Positions 43,368 to 53,890 of a stretch of 64,000 bases of DNA are shown here, piece after piece; within the stretch, counting starts at the first letter, position 1, and each line of letters begins with the position of its first letter. The stretch is from Ditylenchus dipsaci (Eukaryota > Nematoda > Chromadorea > Rhabditida > Anguinidae): NCBI GenBank assembly GCA_004194705.1, contig SADC01000340.1:1-64000 (forward strand), written 5' to 3'. The notes below the pieces were generated by a model. The model had not been told where the DNA came from. It saw only the letters and a program-made list of their open reading frames with translations, and did not search any database. The position numbers and the translations under genes are program-made.

Positions 43368-43796
43368 CAGTCAAACCTCGATTTAGTGGCACCCCCCAAA
43401 AGTTCGTTCGCGCCTAGGGTCCGACACTTTTTTTAACCCAATTTGCAAAATATTTTATAGATTCTGTTATGACAGTCTGGTCGCAAATATCGTGAGGATT
43501 CCGATTTTGCCGATCGTTTTTTGAAAAGTAAACCAATTTTCGGTTAAAAAAGTGAAAACTCGATATAGTGGCACCCTTTTTTTGAAAACAGGTGCCACTA
43601 TATCGAGGTTTCACTTTTTTAACCCAAATTCGTTTACTTTTCAAAAAACGATCTTCAAAATCGTAATCCTCACGATATTTGCGACCAAACTGTCATAACA
43701 GAATAGATAAAATATTTTGAAAATTGGGTTAAAAAACGTGTCGGACCCTAGGCGGGAACGAACTTTTGGGGCTGCCACTAAATCGAGGTTTGACTG
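43368..43796. mobile_element. pogo-like foldback (GATTTAGTGGCACC word)
   Basis: CAGTCAAACCTCGATTTAG to CTAAATCGAGGTTTGACTG, each next to TA. Both arms have CGCCTAGGGTCCGACAC and the TTCCGATTTTGCCGATCG-type block. The loop carries the same word as the ends: CTCGATATAGTGGCACC facing GGTGCCACTATATCGAG. At 429 bp it is a complete non-autonomous copy without a transposase. Confidence 0.88.
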
Positions 43797-43965
43797 TACT
43801 ACATGCTTTGGAGAATCTATTACTGAAAAAAACATATTTGAGCAAGGACAAACATGAAAGCGAAAAGATAATAATTCACGACAATAAACAATTAAATACC
43901 ACAAATAATTACGGAATCATAATTTAATTAATTGAGGTAGCATTCAAAACATCATTGTCCCTCTA

Positions 43966-44752
43966 TAGGGTTGTCGAATCGAGCGCTCGATTTCGAACTT
44001 TCGCTCGAAAGTTCGAAAATTTTCGAATTTCGAGCGGAAATTTCGAATTTCGAGCGCTCGAAAAAAAAATTCGAATTAGGCTTTCGAATTTCGAGCGCTC
44101 GAAAAAAAAATTCGAATTATGCTTTCGAATTTCGAGCGCTCGAAAAAAATTTCGAATTATGCTTTCGAATTTTGAGCGCTTATTTTCGAGTTATAGTTCG
44201 GAACTTGCAGCACACAAAAAAGAATGTAATGGTGAATTTTTCTTGTTTTAGAAAATGCCAAGCGAAGTTTGGAAATCGTTTAAGAAAGTCGGTGGAAAGA
44301 CTATTTTCACTTGTGGGAAGAGCTAAGACTGCTAAAGAGTAGATCAACAACTCATCTTTCGGGTCATCTGAAATCGGCAAGGCCCAAGGAAAACTTAGCG
44401 AACAAAAAATTGGGACCTTCTGAGGCGAAAAAGCCAGAGCGGTGCTTTTTGCGATCTCAGAGTCTCCGATCTGCGCCGTTTGATCAAGCACAACTATGAA
44501 CAAAGAATGGTAGTTTTTTCGGCCGCTTATTCGTTTGGTGTGGTAAAACGGTCGTGTGTGGTCGATTAACCATGGTTTCGATTAATTTATTTCTAAAAAT
44601 CCATTAATGAGGCGGCGAAGCCGCTGAAAATTTTCGATTTCGAATCGAGCGCTCGAAAATTTTCGAATTTCGAATCGAGCGCTCGAAAATTTCGAATTTC
44701 GAATATCGAATCGAGCGCTCGACTCGAAAATTTCGAGCGCTCGACAACCCTA
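43966..44752. mobile_element. hAT-like palindromic-word element (TCGAGCGCTCGA word) at a gene end
   Basis: TAGGGTTGTCGAATCGAGCG to CGCTCGACAACCCTA, flanked by TCCCTCTA on both sides (8-bp duplication). AATTTCGAGCGCTCGAAAAT recurs about ten times. The middle (44170-44640) is unrelated sequence of unknown origin. Its right end supplies the stop codon of the mitochondrial carrier. Confidence 0.9.
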
Positions 44753-47700
44753 TCCCTCTATAAAACTTTTTAAGCGAGGAAAGAAGCTGTCATAGACAGT
44801 GAAAGAGATTCCTACAGCGATGGGTCCCTTCAGCCAGTTCATACTGAGTCCTTTGTACAGCCCATTAACAAACCTTCGTAGAGCCAAACTGAAACACATA
44901 CCGTATATTCTGTATTAAAGGCCCCCTCTCTAATAAAGCCACCCCCCCTCCCCTGATTTTTGACTAGGATTTCAGAGTTAGGACCATTTTCGATTTACAA
45001 TTTCAAGATTTTTCAAGGATTGAAAAATAAAGGCCCAGGGCTTTTAATACAGAACATACGGTATAATAAGAAGAAGAACGAAAAATATATAGCCTTATGT
45101 TTCAACACTAGACGCTTTGACCAGTGTTGTCCATTGGGCTTGCGCGATCCAAACGCAAGACCGAAAATCGCATGACATAACGAACCATATGGGTTCGAGC
45201 CATATGGCTTGCCTTTATTTATATGCGAGCCAATTGGCTCGCTCACTTTTTTTAAAGCGAGCGAACACGAGCCAAAATAATACGAGCTGTTTGTATCGCG
45301 AACCGTTTGGCTCGCGATACGTACCATCCGCTTATTACAGATGCGAGCCAGATGGCTCACGAGCTAAAAAGCTTTTGTCATTTTATTCTTTAACATGGCC
45401 AGCCATATGACTCGCGAGCCTACTAAAGGGCGCAAGCTGCTCGCTCGCAAAAGAGCCAAATGCACAACAATGGCCTTGACTATAAAACCAGCAGCTTCTA
45501 GTGCGAAATTTCATGAAAATTGTTTCTATCTCAGTTGATTTTTCTAGAAGGGTGGCTTTTTGGCGTGGTGACATATGAGCCTCAAAATTTAAGGACGCGC
45601 CATCTGAAGGATAAATTTTCAAGGATGGAGATTTTTAAAGTTTGAGAGGCGACATAAATAGACGAAAAATCAATAATTGACTTTAAAGCCGTATGTTTTT
45701 TTTGATCCTGAGAAAAAAGATTTCTTCGAACCATTGGAGGGCGTTATCATGGTTTTTTAGCAAGTAGCATAGAATATGCAAGTAGCATCGAAAACCTAAC
45801 ATACCTTCATATAATGCCAAGAAAACGCCTTGATTAGGTATGATCCGGTTGGTTTGCATCCTTCGACGAATGATGTCCTAAAAAATAGATAATAGGTGTT
45901 AAAGATTTTGTAAATTTAATCATTCTACTAATGGATAAGAGGTAGATTGACCAATGAGACCGGCGAAAGCACCAAATACTAATCTGTTCAGAGGTTAATC
46001 GGTCTACCCGTTTCTTTTAAAAACAAATTGTGAAAAAAATAAATTTTAAAATACTAACCGATGTAAATAATTTGCAGGTTTCATAGGTGAAAAACTTGCC
46101 CCGGCATTCAGAAAGGCGCCCACTGAAATTAATAAGATAAACATTTTGGTTTATGATTGCAAAATTGAAACTAACTAATAGTTGGCATTAACCCACTATA
46201 AAGAGCCCTAAGTCCTTTCTGGCCATATTTTGGTAGTCCTTGAGGAAGACATTTCGTAGGTTCCGGTATTCGTTGTAAGATGAAACAGAAAGTCTAGCTT
46301 TGGCAGTATCAAGTGGATAGGTGAATACTGTTGCGGTCGTCGCTGCTAATGAGCCACATAGGAATCTTTTAATAGGCGTATAATTTCTGAAAAAACTATA
46401 TATAGAAAATGACGCCATACGACTTGATACAAATTATGACTTGATACATCAACTTGATACACTGACGACTTGATACATCGACTTGATACATCAACTTGAT
46501 ACATCTTCCGAAAAGTAGCTCGAAAATTTACTAAGTATACCGTTATTATCATGTTTTTCAACATGGGCCGTGGCAAAAGGAGACTCTATATGCATTTTAT
46601 GATCAAGAGTCTTGCTCGGAATTATGTATAAGGTAAGTGAGTGCGCGCATCTCTAACCAACCAAGCCCCTGCGCCCCTTCGAGGGCGCAGGGGGCTTGGT
46701 TGCTTGGAGTTGAGATGCGCACACCCACATACCTTAGACACCAATCACTCGAAAGTGACTTTGGATGCATGAAAATGTATGCATACCAGAGTTTATTTAT
46801 GCGGTAGGCCCCACTATTCGAAATTATATTCAACATCTTGCTTTTTACTCAAAAGTGATCCTTTCTTCGGTTATTTTTCCACCCCAATACAGCCTTGAAT
46901 CCCTTTAAAATGGTCAAAAAAGGTACTTTCGGATGTCTCTAAAACTTAATTTTCAAGCTACTTTTTGAAGATGTATCAAGTTGATGTATCAAGTTGACAG
47001 TGTATCAAGTCGATGTATCAAGTCGTCAGTGTATCAAGTTGATGTATCAAGTCATAATTTGTATCAAGTTGATGTAATACCATAGAAAATATAAATTAGA
47101 GTTTAACCTTAATTAAGATTTTTTAAAGTTTATATCTTCGCCTTTTTAAAAACTTGAATAAAATGTTTTCTAAATTATAGGGGAAGGGACTTTTGCGGCT
47201 ACTTTTTGATATCGATTACTTTTAAGTTTTTTTCCATAAATTTTGATTTGTAGATAATTCTGTACCATTTTGTAGCTAAGATTTTCTCTATCGATTGTGT
47301 TGTCAAACATACTAAATAAAAATAATTTTGAGAAAATCACACCGACTTTATACTAAAAAACCCAGTGTAAGGCTCAACTTGGTTTTTTAGTGTAAAGTCG
47401 GTGTGATTTTTCTAAAATTATTTTTATTTAGTGTGTTTGACAACTCAATCGATAGAGAAAATTTTAGCTACAAAATGGTATAAAATTATCTGAGATGAGA
47501 AATCGAAATTTATGGAAAAATCCTTAAAAGTAGTCGATATCAAAAAAAGCTGCAAAGTCACCCCCTCCTGCTCTTTCGAATAGATCCATCTGAGCTGCAA
47601 TATTTCTGCAAAAAGTGGGACAATCAGCGTCCAACTCACAAAACCACCATTTTCTGACCTGTAAAATTTGCACTAAAATGGACTCAAAGCACGTCATAGC

Positions 47701-49273
47701 TGTGTATAACTGCTAAATGCCTGGTCAATACTTGTAGAGAAATTCAAAGGATACAAGAAAGGCTAAAAAATCAGCACAGAATCAACCAAAACGCACTTAA
47801 AAAATTGCAGGATAAGTATTAAGACCAGCAGTTTCATGGTAAAGAACAAGCAAAAATACCAAAATTCAAGCCAAAACAATTTGACCTCAAAAACCCACAA
47901 AAAACCAGTAATTTTACTTTTGACGAAAATTCAGGTGGCTAAGACTTGGTTTCGTGATTTTTTCAAAATTTATAATGCATTTGCGGAAAATAAATATATC
48001 GCGTGATAGAGCGATGAAAGTTGCATTAGATGCAAATTTCAGATCTCAAGTGAGATTGTGTTTTCCCTCTTTTTGAGTGGATTGAACATCAAGCCTGGCA
48101 GCAAGGTCATACGATCGACATTTCTGGCTTTGTTTTACTAGGTTTACTAGGTAACATTTTTTCAAAACTCAAATTATAGACCATGTTCTATAATTAGAGT
48201 AAATTTCTACCGAAATGCAGCGAATTTACTCCGTTATCACGTCTAAGGTTTACTGCAGCAATTTATTGTTAAAATAATCGGCGTTGATATCAATTAAGTC
48301 ATACAAATCGTAGAAAATTTTCTGAAATATTCACGAAAATCTCTTCTAGTTTTGAAATTCGTTATGTTCATCGGGCAAGTGATAGCTTATTCAAAAGCGC
48401 TGAATGTGGTGAGTTTTTGATAATAAACTTACAAGAAGTAAAAAGAAAATGCGATTTTTCAAAAACTTGGCTTTGGCTCCAAATTTTGCTGATACACTAA
48501 AGTGCAGTTTTTGAGGGGTCGTGCCGAGGGGAAGTTAAAAAATTATAGACCATGGTCTATAATCAAAGTAAATACGGTATCTCTAATAAGACCCCAGTCT
48601 CCAAAAAGGTCCCACTTTAAATAAAGCCTAAGAAGACTGAGAGGTTACTTCTTATAAAAAAACCCCGCCTTCTAATAAGGCTCCACTTCCAAAAAGGTGT
48701 TGAAAAATAAGGTCTCATGAGGAGTTATTAGAAATAATATGGTATTGCGATGCGATATATCGCATAGCAATATCACATCTAATACACCTGATTTGAGCTT
48801 TCTCATTTTTCGTATTTTCTTGCAGTTTCTGTTGTGACTTTTTATGCATTTTGTCTTCAGAATAAGTCTCATCCGAAAAATTGGGAGAAGATACGAATGT
48901 CTGTTTTTTGACCAATAACAAAGTGGTTAAGTAGTTAGGTTTCTAACTTTCCAAATGAGTTTTCACGTTAGTCAAGTCTTAAAATTAGCCGCTTTAATTT
49001 AAATTCGAGACAATTCTCACGCTGGGAACAGAACCAATCAGATATTCTCATCTTGAAAACAATGCTGTAAGTTAAAGGAACTGAATACTATTACTGAAAT
49101 ATAAAAGACCTTTTACATTAGAAGGAGTTCTCAACATTTGAGAGCTCAGTCTAACTTTAAGTTTGCCGAAAGAAAAGAAAATAAATGCCCAACCCATCTT
49201 TGTCCACATTCAGAAGGCGTTTGTATTCTTCATATGAAGCAAACTGAACAGAAGCAAAAGTGATTACGCGGGC
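44750..49273 (-). CDS. SLC25A42-like mitochondrial carrier, 3' two thirds
   Basis: SLC25A42 is an inner-membrane carrier for CoA and related nucleotides. Exons, 5' to 3': 49273-49194, 46386-46176, 46122-46059, 46013-45929, 45877-45805, 44888-44750. Motifs: [31 protein letters not shown] (second PX[DE]XX[KR] signature, repeat 2); [34 protein letters not shown] then DIIRRRMQT (repeat 3 signature); [20 protein letters not shown]. Junction phases match for the first four exons after one base is restored in GGGTT (46189) and in the T run at 46090, and two near 45995; at least one more is needed between the last two exons. The first carrier repeat is upstream and not found. The stop (44752-44750) is in an inserted hAT end. 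Confidence 0.85.
44901..45061. mobile_element. CCGTATATTCTG MITE beside the carrier's last exon
   Basis: CCGTATATTCTGTATTAAAG and ATACAGAACATACGG at TA sites, with words AAAGGCCCCC and AAAGCCACCCC. It ends only 12 bases from the exon start at 44888, leaving the acceptor TGTTTCAG just outside the element. Confidence 0.8.
45122..45472. mobile_element. hAT-like palindromic-word MITE (GAGCCATATGGCTC word)
   Basis: CAGTGTTGTCCATTGGGC to AAATGCACAACAATG, with GCTTTGAC and GCCTTGAC as an 8-bp duplication with one mismatch. The body repeats GCGAGCCAATTGGCTCGC, GAGCCATATGGC and GAGCCAGATGGCTC. It lies in the last intron of the carrier. Confidence 0.85.
46411..47081. mobile_element. MULE-like foldback with ACTTGATACATC arrays
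   Basis: The 9-bp duplication ATAGAAAAT flanks the element. It begins GACGCCATACGACTTGATAC and ends GTATCAAGTTGATGTAATACC-like. Each end has about seven copies of a 12-14 base word, ACTTGATACATCA, in opposite orientation. The middle (46550-46905) is a GC-hairpin family copy. It sits in a carrier intron, 25 bases before the acceptor of the exon at 46386. Confidence 0.85.
47180..47575. repeat. 400-bp palindrome in a carrier intron
   Basis: AAATCACACCGACTTTATAC faces GTGTAAAGTCGGTGTGATTT around a loop near 47372; ATCGATTGTGTTGTCAAACA and TTTTGATATCGATTACTTTT lie further out with their inverses. No target duplication recognised. Confidence 0.75.
48172..48573 (+). repeat. Direct pair of a palindromic word
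   Basis: TTATAGACCATGTTCTATAA at about 48173 and TTATAGACCATGGTCTATAA at about 48542, each followed by an AGAGTAAAT/AAAGTAAAT block. The word is a palindrome and both copies are in the same orientation. Confidence 0.6.
48574..48745. repeat. Diverged CCGTAT-type MITE
   Basis: ATCTCTAATAAGACCCC, TTCTAATAAGGCTCCAC and AGTTATTAGAAATAATATGG follow the plan of the copy at 32599-32812 (AATAAGGC words), but the ends are degenerate. Confidence 0.5.
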
Positions 49274-49387
49274 CTGAAATATTAGTGGAGTTTATAAGTT
49301 TTAATTGTTGCATGATGGTTAAGGATTAGGATTAATTAGTCTCTAGCAAGCTTTTATACCATAGTAGCAGAGCTGCCTCGGAAAGGG

Positions 49388-49530
49388 TGGTGTTTCGCCT
49401 TGTTCCCCCCTGTTGTTTTTTAAGACTTTTAAGTCATTAGGCTCTGGCAAGGATAGGCTAGCGTATGTTAGGACAGACTCAAACGTATTTTAGACTCATG
49501 TTTGAGTCCGTCCTAACAGGGGGACCAAGT
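49388..49530. repeat. CTTGGTCCCCCTGTTG MITE
   Basis: CGCCTTGTTCCCCCCTGTTG faces AACAGGGGGACCAAGTC. Inside, TAGCGTATGTTAGGACAGAC and GAGTCCGTCCTAACA are inverted. The motif recurs more than 20 times in the window, at 6743, 19538, 25226, 31848, 33548, 57834 and 63828 among others. Confidence 0.65.
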
Positions 49531-49978
49531 CAAACCCCACCCCCCATCATCATATAGGGTCAAAACTTTACATCAGTAGCTCGTAAACACTTCAAAAACT
49601 GAAAAGACTATTTTTATTATAGTCTTTTGTCAAGAAGACGAGCATTTAGTTGTGTTGCGTAACACATTAATTAATGCAATTCTCATTCTTATCGCGGGAA
49701 TGAACAATGTTCCCATGCATATTTGTTGATTAATTCAATGTCTCAGGTCACACTGCCTTCCTTATAGCAGTTTTTTAAAGGCACTATTTTTTTTTAAATG
49801 AGTTCTTGAATTTAAATACGCTTTTTTCCTTTCCGTAATTAAATGGATATTTTTCAGATAAGCTTCAACCTAAATTGGCTCTAATAATGGTAGATAGTTG
49901 CATGTCAAAGTCTATAAAGTCAAATAATCCAGCATATTTTCCACATTTACGAGTTCAGCTAAGAGAAATAACTTTTTG

Positions 49979-50137
49979 GCGCTACTTCGATATGATCCCC
50001 CCCTCCACTATAATTTTTAGGCTGAGGAACTAAACTTAGGCCTCGGCATCGTTTATTTCAGCATCTTTCAAAAAAAGTATGGTTTTCGGGGTACCTGAAA
50101 AATTATTGGGGGGGGGGGGGGATTATATGTAACGTCA
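49979..50137. repeat. Diverged poly-C MITE
   Basis: GGCGCTACTTCGATATGATC with a C run; a 14-base G run then GATTATATGTAACGTC at the right. No shared interior. Confidence 0.6.
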
Positions 50138-50309
50138 ACTTTTCTCAGAATCTCTTTCTATAAAAGCTTTTTAATATTTGAAAGAGGGATTAAAAGTGTA
50201 ATTAAAGTGGGACTCGTACTATCATCTTCTTAGTTTTTGTTTCGACATCCAACTTTCCAATTATAGTAAAGCTGTTATAAGGGACAGCCGGAACTCTGTT
50301 TTTGTTGTC

Positions 50310-50530
50310 TACCGTATTTCATTCAAGAAAGCATCACCTCCTGATGAGCCGGCCTTCCTGGGCTTTAAGGACCTATATCTCAGTCCAAGGTTAAAATATC
50401 CCAAAGTTATTCATTTCACTTTTCTAACTCTCACAAGCTTTACCGACTTCACTTTTTTGAGTTTGGATGAGCACATGAAAATTTTGAGCTTGGCCTCAAA
50501 TTATTCTGATTTTGAGAAATCCAAAAATAT
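50310..50530 (+). repeat. CCGTATTTC MITE, left part
   Basis: CCGTATTTCATTCAAGAAAG after TA, with word GCATCACCTCCTGATGAGCC, and the block TAAGGACCTATATCTCAG shared with 17090 and 40316. The right end is missing. Confidence 0.5.
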
Positions 50531-51244
50531 GGTTAGAATTTGTTTGATTCAATATTTTTATTGTCTTATTATCTGAGCATTTTACAAAATAATGTCTTCA
50601 ATGGACTTTTCAGGTGGGCCGTAGACAGAATAAGTGCCTCCTTTTATTTAAACAAGCAAATATGATTGATTAATACTTTTTCTAAACTATTCACTACTTT
50701 TTGCTTTGATACAATGGCGCAATAATATCTTTTATGGACTTGCTTAGTCACATTTGTTTTGCAATTGGAGTATGTGCCGTTTTATGGAATACTCAAAGTT
50801 CACTCAATTACTTTTTGTTTGTTTATAAATAAGCGGTAGTTGATTTTGTTACAAAAAAACTTTTTGTTATTGATGATAAAAAAGTGGAAAAATTGAAAGT
50901 GGCTCGCTGAATCGAAAAAGTTAACAATTTTTCAAAGAGCATCATGGAATAAATGATCAAAACGTTCTATCCAATCGGCTAAGACAAAGCTAGAAATATG
51001 ATAGAACAAACTCGAATTTCTATGAAGAAGATTTCAGACTATAGGTTGAATTACCCTGTTAATGAGCATCTAAAACTTCATAGCTCAAGGAGCAATAAGT
51101 TTTGGCCAGGACTCTCAGACTTTCTTATCAATAAGATTTGTCCATATTTTGGGTTTCTAAATCTCATTATTTTTCAGAATTTAACGCCAAAAATTTTTTC
51201 AGCATCAAAAGAGCAATAATCACTGGATTTTTTTTATCGAAATA
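50531..51244. other. No recognised gene
   Basis: AT-rich unique sequence; the frame 50998-51219 has no domain I recognise. Confidence 0.4.
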
Positions 51245-51399
51245 CAGTCAACCTTCGATAGTACGTACCCCCAAAAAGTTCGTTCCAAAGCTGGGGGCTA
51301 GGAGACATTTGGCAAAAACGAAATTTGGCAAAAACGACATTTGCCCAAACGACGTTTGGGCAAACGACATTCGCCCAAACGACATTTGCCCAAACATAC

Positions 51400-51646
51400 T
51401 AAATATTTGGAAACAATTAATGACGGAACCATCTGTCTGTCTGATTCCACTGATACCATATTCACCGGTCCACCACACCAACTACATCCAATTTACATTC
51501 CTAACACGTCTGACACTCCAATCATCCATCTAGCCACAGATTCTAGTTGCCGAATTCTGGCCAGTTGTTCCAATCAGACCATTGTCAAATTACTGAATCT
51601 ATCAGATTTGGATAAAAAGACAGAAGCTTGGAAGTCTCGGATTTGA
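51400..51646 (+). pseudogene. WD-repeat-like gene fragment inside a transposon
   Basis: An open frame reads TKYLETINDGTICLSDSTD, then PIIHLATDSSCRILASCSNQ and TIVKLLNLSDL before TGA at about 51644. The pattern hLAtd.sCriLAScSnqTIVKLLNLSDL resembles a WD40 blade (GH...LA..D.T.KLWDL). No splice partner was found. On the other strand 51846-51574 opens MISSSNESSDSEENMP, also host-like. I infer a captured host exon; the parent gene is unknown. Confidence 0.4.
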
Positions 51647-51904
51647 GACTGCCTAATCGACCAATTCACATAGTCCAACCATTGTTTGATTCGGCAGGTG
51701 GGGTTGATGAGAATAAAAAAGTTTGGTGTACTTTTATTATATGATTTTCTGGGTCTTATTCTTGGGGCTTCTGAATAGACCACGATTGGAGCAATTACTG
51801 GCATATTTTCCTCACTGTCGCTTGATTCGTTTGAGCTGCTTATCATGCTATCTAAATTACTAATTAATCAGTGTATTGAATGAACCCCAGCAATTCAACG
51901 GTAG

Positions 51905-52155
51905 CCAAATGTCGTTTTGCCAAATGTCGTTTGGCCAAATGTCGTTTGGGCAAATGTCGTTTTGCCAATGTCGTTTGGGCAAATGTCGTTTTGCCAAATG
52001 TCGTTTGGCCAAATGTCGTTTGGCCAAACGTCGTTTGGGCAAATGTCGTTTTGCCAAACATCGTTTGGGCAAATGTCGTTTTTGCCAAATGTCGTTTTTG
52101 CCAAATGTCGTTTGGCCAAAAGATACGTTTGCCAAATATCGTTTTTGCCAAATCT
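51905..52155 (-). repeat. 15-16-bp array (AAACGACATTTGCC unit)
   Basis: About 16 units of CAAATGTCGTTTGGC and CAAATGTCGTTTTGC in mixed order, with some GGGCAAA variants. Units can pair with each other because GGCAAA and TTTGCC flank the core. Long frames on both strands are by-products. Confidence 0.85.
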
Positions 52156-52569
52156 CTCCTAGCCCAGCGTGGCACTCGACACTTTTTTATCCTAGTTTTT
52201 AAAGTGTTTCGTCGGTTCCGATGCGTCAGTCTAGTCCCAAATATTGCAAGGATTCGGATTTTGCCGATTGCTTTTAAGAAATGATATAGTTCCGCCATTT
52301 TGACCCGCAACCTTCAATAATACGTACACCTAAATTCTGTTTTTTTAGAATTTAGGGGTACGTATTATCGAAGGTTCCGGGTCAAAATGGCGAAACTATA
52401 TCAAAATAATCGGCAAAATCCGAATCCTTCCAATATTCGGGACTAGACCGACGAATCAGAACCGATGAAACACTTTAAAAACTGTGCTAAGAAAGTGCAG
52501 GACCCAGCTGGGGAACGATCTTTTTGGAAGGTACGTACTATCGAAGGTTGACAGTGTCCGAAAATGTTT

Positions 52570-52815
52570 TTCTTTTGATCAAAATGCGCTTTTTTTTTTG
52601 AAATTTGAGCTGAGAGCCCTGGTTTTAGCCAAAAAGTTATACCAAGGTTTGAAAAAAAAATTTTAAAATAAAATCAGATGTCTAAAAAAATTAACATTTT
52701 TACTGTTTTTGACGAAACGAAAGCTATTTTATCCAGCGCTTCTTGGAACTTGACTTAAATTTTCAAAAAAAAAAGTCTTTAAAAGGAACAAGTTTTTTTA
52801 AAAGACTACTCGAAA
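52570..52815 (+). repeat. Dispersed AT-rich repeat, copy 3
   Basis: ATTTTATCCAGCGCTTCTTG, ATTTTCAAAAAAAAAAGTC and AAGTTTTTTTAAAAGAC follow the order seen at 2575 and 31975. Confidence 0.5.
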
Positions 52816-53890
52816 TTCTCGTTATACGGTATTTACTCATCCAAACAAAAATTTTATGTCCCAATAATTTTTCACAGCTAATCAGCATTAACACATTTCT
52901 CAACACCAAGATTAGCATAAAATATGCAACAGAAGGGCCAATATTAAAACCTTCATCCCCATGCTTGTCAGTCAATCAGTCCAGAACATCAGGATTAGAA
53001 TAAGCAATTCAACCTAATGTCTTGTCAAATTAAGCGAGTTGTCTTAGTCATTATCAGGAGGAAACTGCACTTTTGACAACCAAATTACTGGATGCCAATA
53101 CCATCACCTAATTGGTATAGACATACACACATCTCCTTAGCAGGGACTTAGGTCTCAGGATCACCCGCTGGGAAAGAGTGTTTGAACAGTTTATTTGCTG
53201 TGTTTAGGACATCTCCCCCAAATATCATAGTTGGTGGTGATCTACCTGCTACTGCTGCAATGTTTTTTGTTATCTTGTCATTTTTTGTCTTTCTTTTTGT
53301 TAGTTTGCTTTTTTAGATGTTGCACTTTTTATATTTTAGTCTATTATTTTTAAATTTTTCGATTGTGTAATTTTTTTTTGATTTTTGTGTAATATCTCAT
53401 TACACCCATTGAAAAGCCCTATCCCTTAATCGGAGAGGAGGGATGTTTGCCTTGATACCAGTGTTTTTATGATTAATTTGCTACTTCTTGTCTTCAGTTA
53501 TCCATATCTCGGTGAGTGTTTTTCCAAAATTTGTGAATAAAAGCTTATTCGCAAGACAAGTTATAGATCTACAACTTAAAATGAATGATTTTGAAATAAA
53601 CGTGGAAATTCGTACTTTTTGAGCTAAACAAAGTCAATGAAAAATCATTAATCAAATGAGACGATTTTTTATAGGTCGGTCATCCTGTACAAAAATTAAT
53701 ATAAAATGACCTAATTTTAGAAGTTTTTTTTCAAACTTATATCTTTTCTAGTAGCTAACTAGTTCTGCAAAAAGGAACAAACTTTTGGGGCGGGAACGAA
53801 CTTTTAGGGGTGTCGCTAAATCGAGCGGCAACTGTACTCGACTCGCCTACTCTACTCAAAACCAAACAACTATGTTTTATTGCATTTTTT
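52816..53890. other. No recognised gene
   Basis: Unique AT-rich sequence. A pogo-like right end (GGGAACGAACTTTTAGGGG to GGCAACTG before TA) lies at 53789-53834. Confidence 0.45.

Larger units (their letters stand above)
51296..52164. mobile_element. Array-ended transposon carrying coding-like DNA
   Basis: GGCTAGGAGACATTTGGC to GCCAAATCTCTCCTAGCC, the same ends as the composite element 5073-7027. Arrays of a 15-16 base unit lie at 51305-51392 (AAACGACATTTGCCC) and 51905-52155 (CAAATGTCGTTTGGC); the unit differs from the AAACGAAATTTGCC of the other element. Flanks AAGCTGGG and CAGCGTGG are at best a degenerate duplication. Non-repetitive, coding-like sequence fills 51400-51890. Confidence 0.75.
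51245..52556. mobile_element. pogo-like element (GATAGTACGTACC word) holding another transposon
   Basis: CAGTCAACCTTCGATAGTAC at the left and GTACTATCGAAGGTTGACAG at the right. The centre near 52310-52375 has CAATAATACGTACACC facing GGTACGTATTATCGAAGG, the same word as the ends. It is split by the element 51296-52164. Confidence 0.8.

Noticed and set aside
46603..46836. Conserved peptide [20 protein letters not shown] seen in frames at 1177, 7168, 46603, 54121 and 55996
   Set aside because: It is the translation of the GC-hairpin repeat arm, always with the repeat and interrupted at different points; not a gene family.
51860..52310. Open frames over 130 codons on both strands at 51864-52310
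   Set aside because: They run through the 15-16 base array, and the repetitive peptide changes only with frame; no start context, splice sites or domain.
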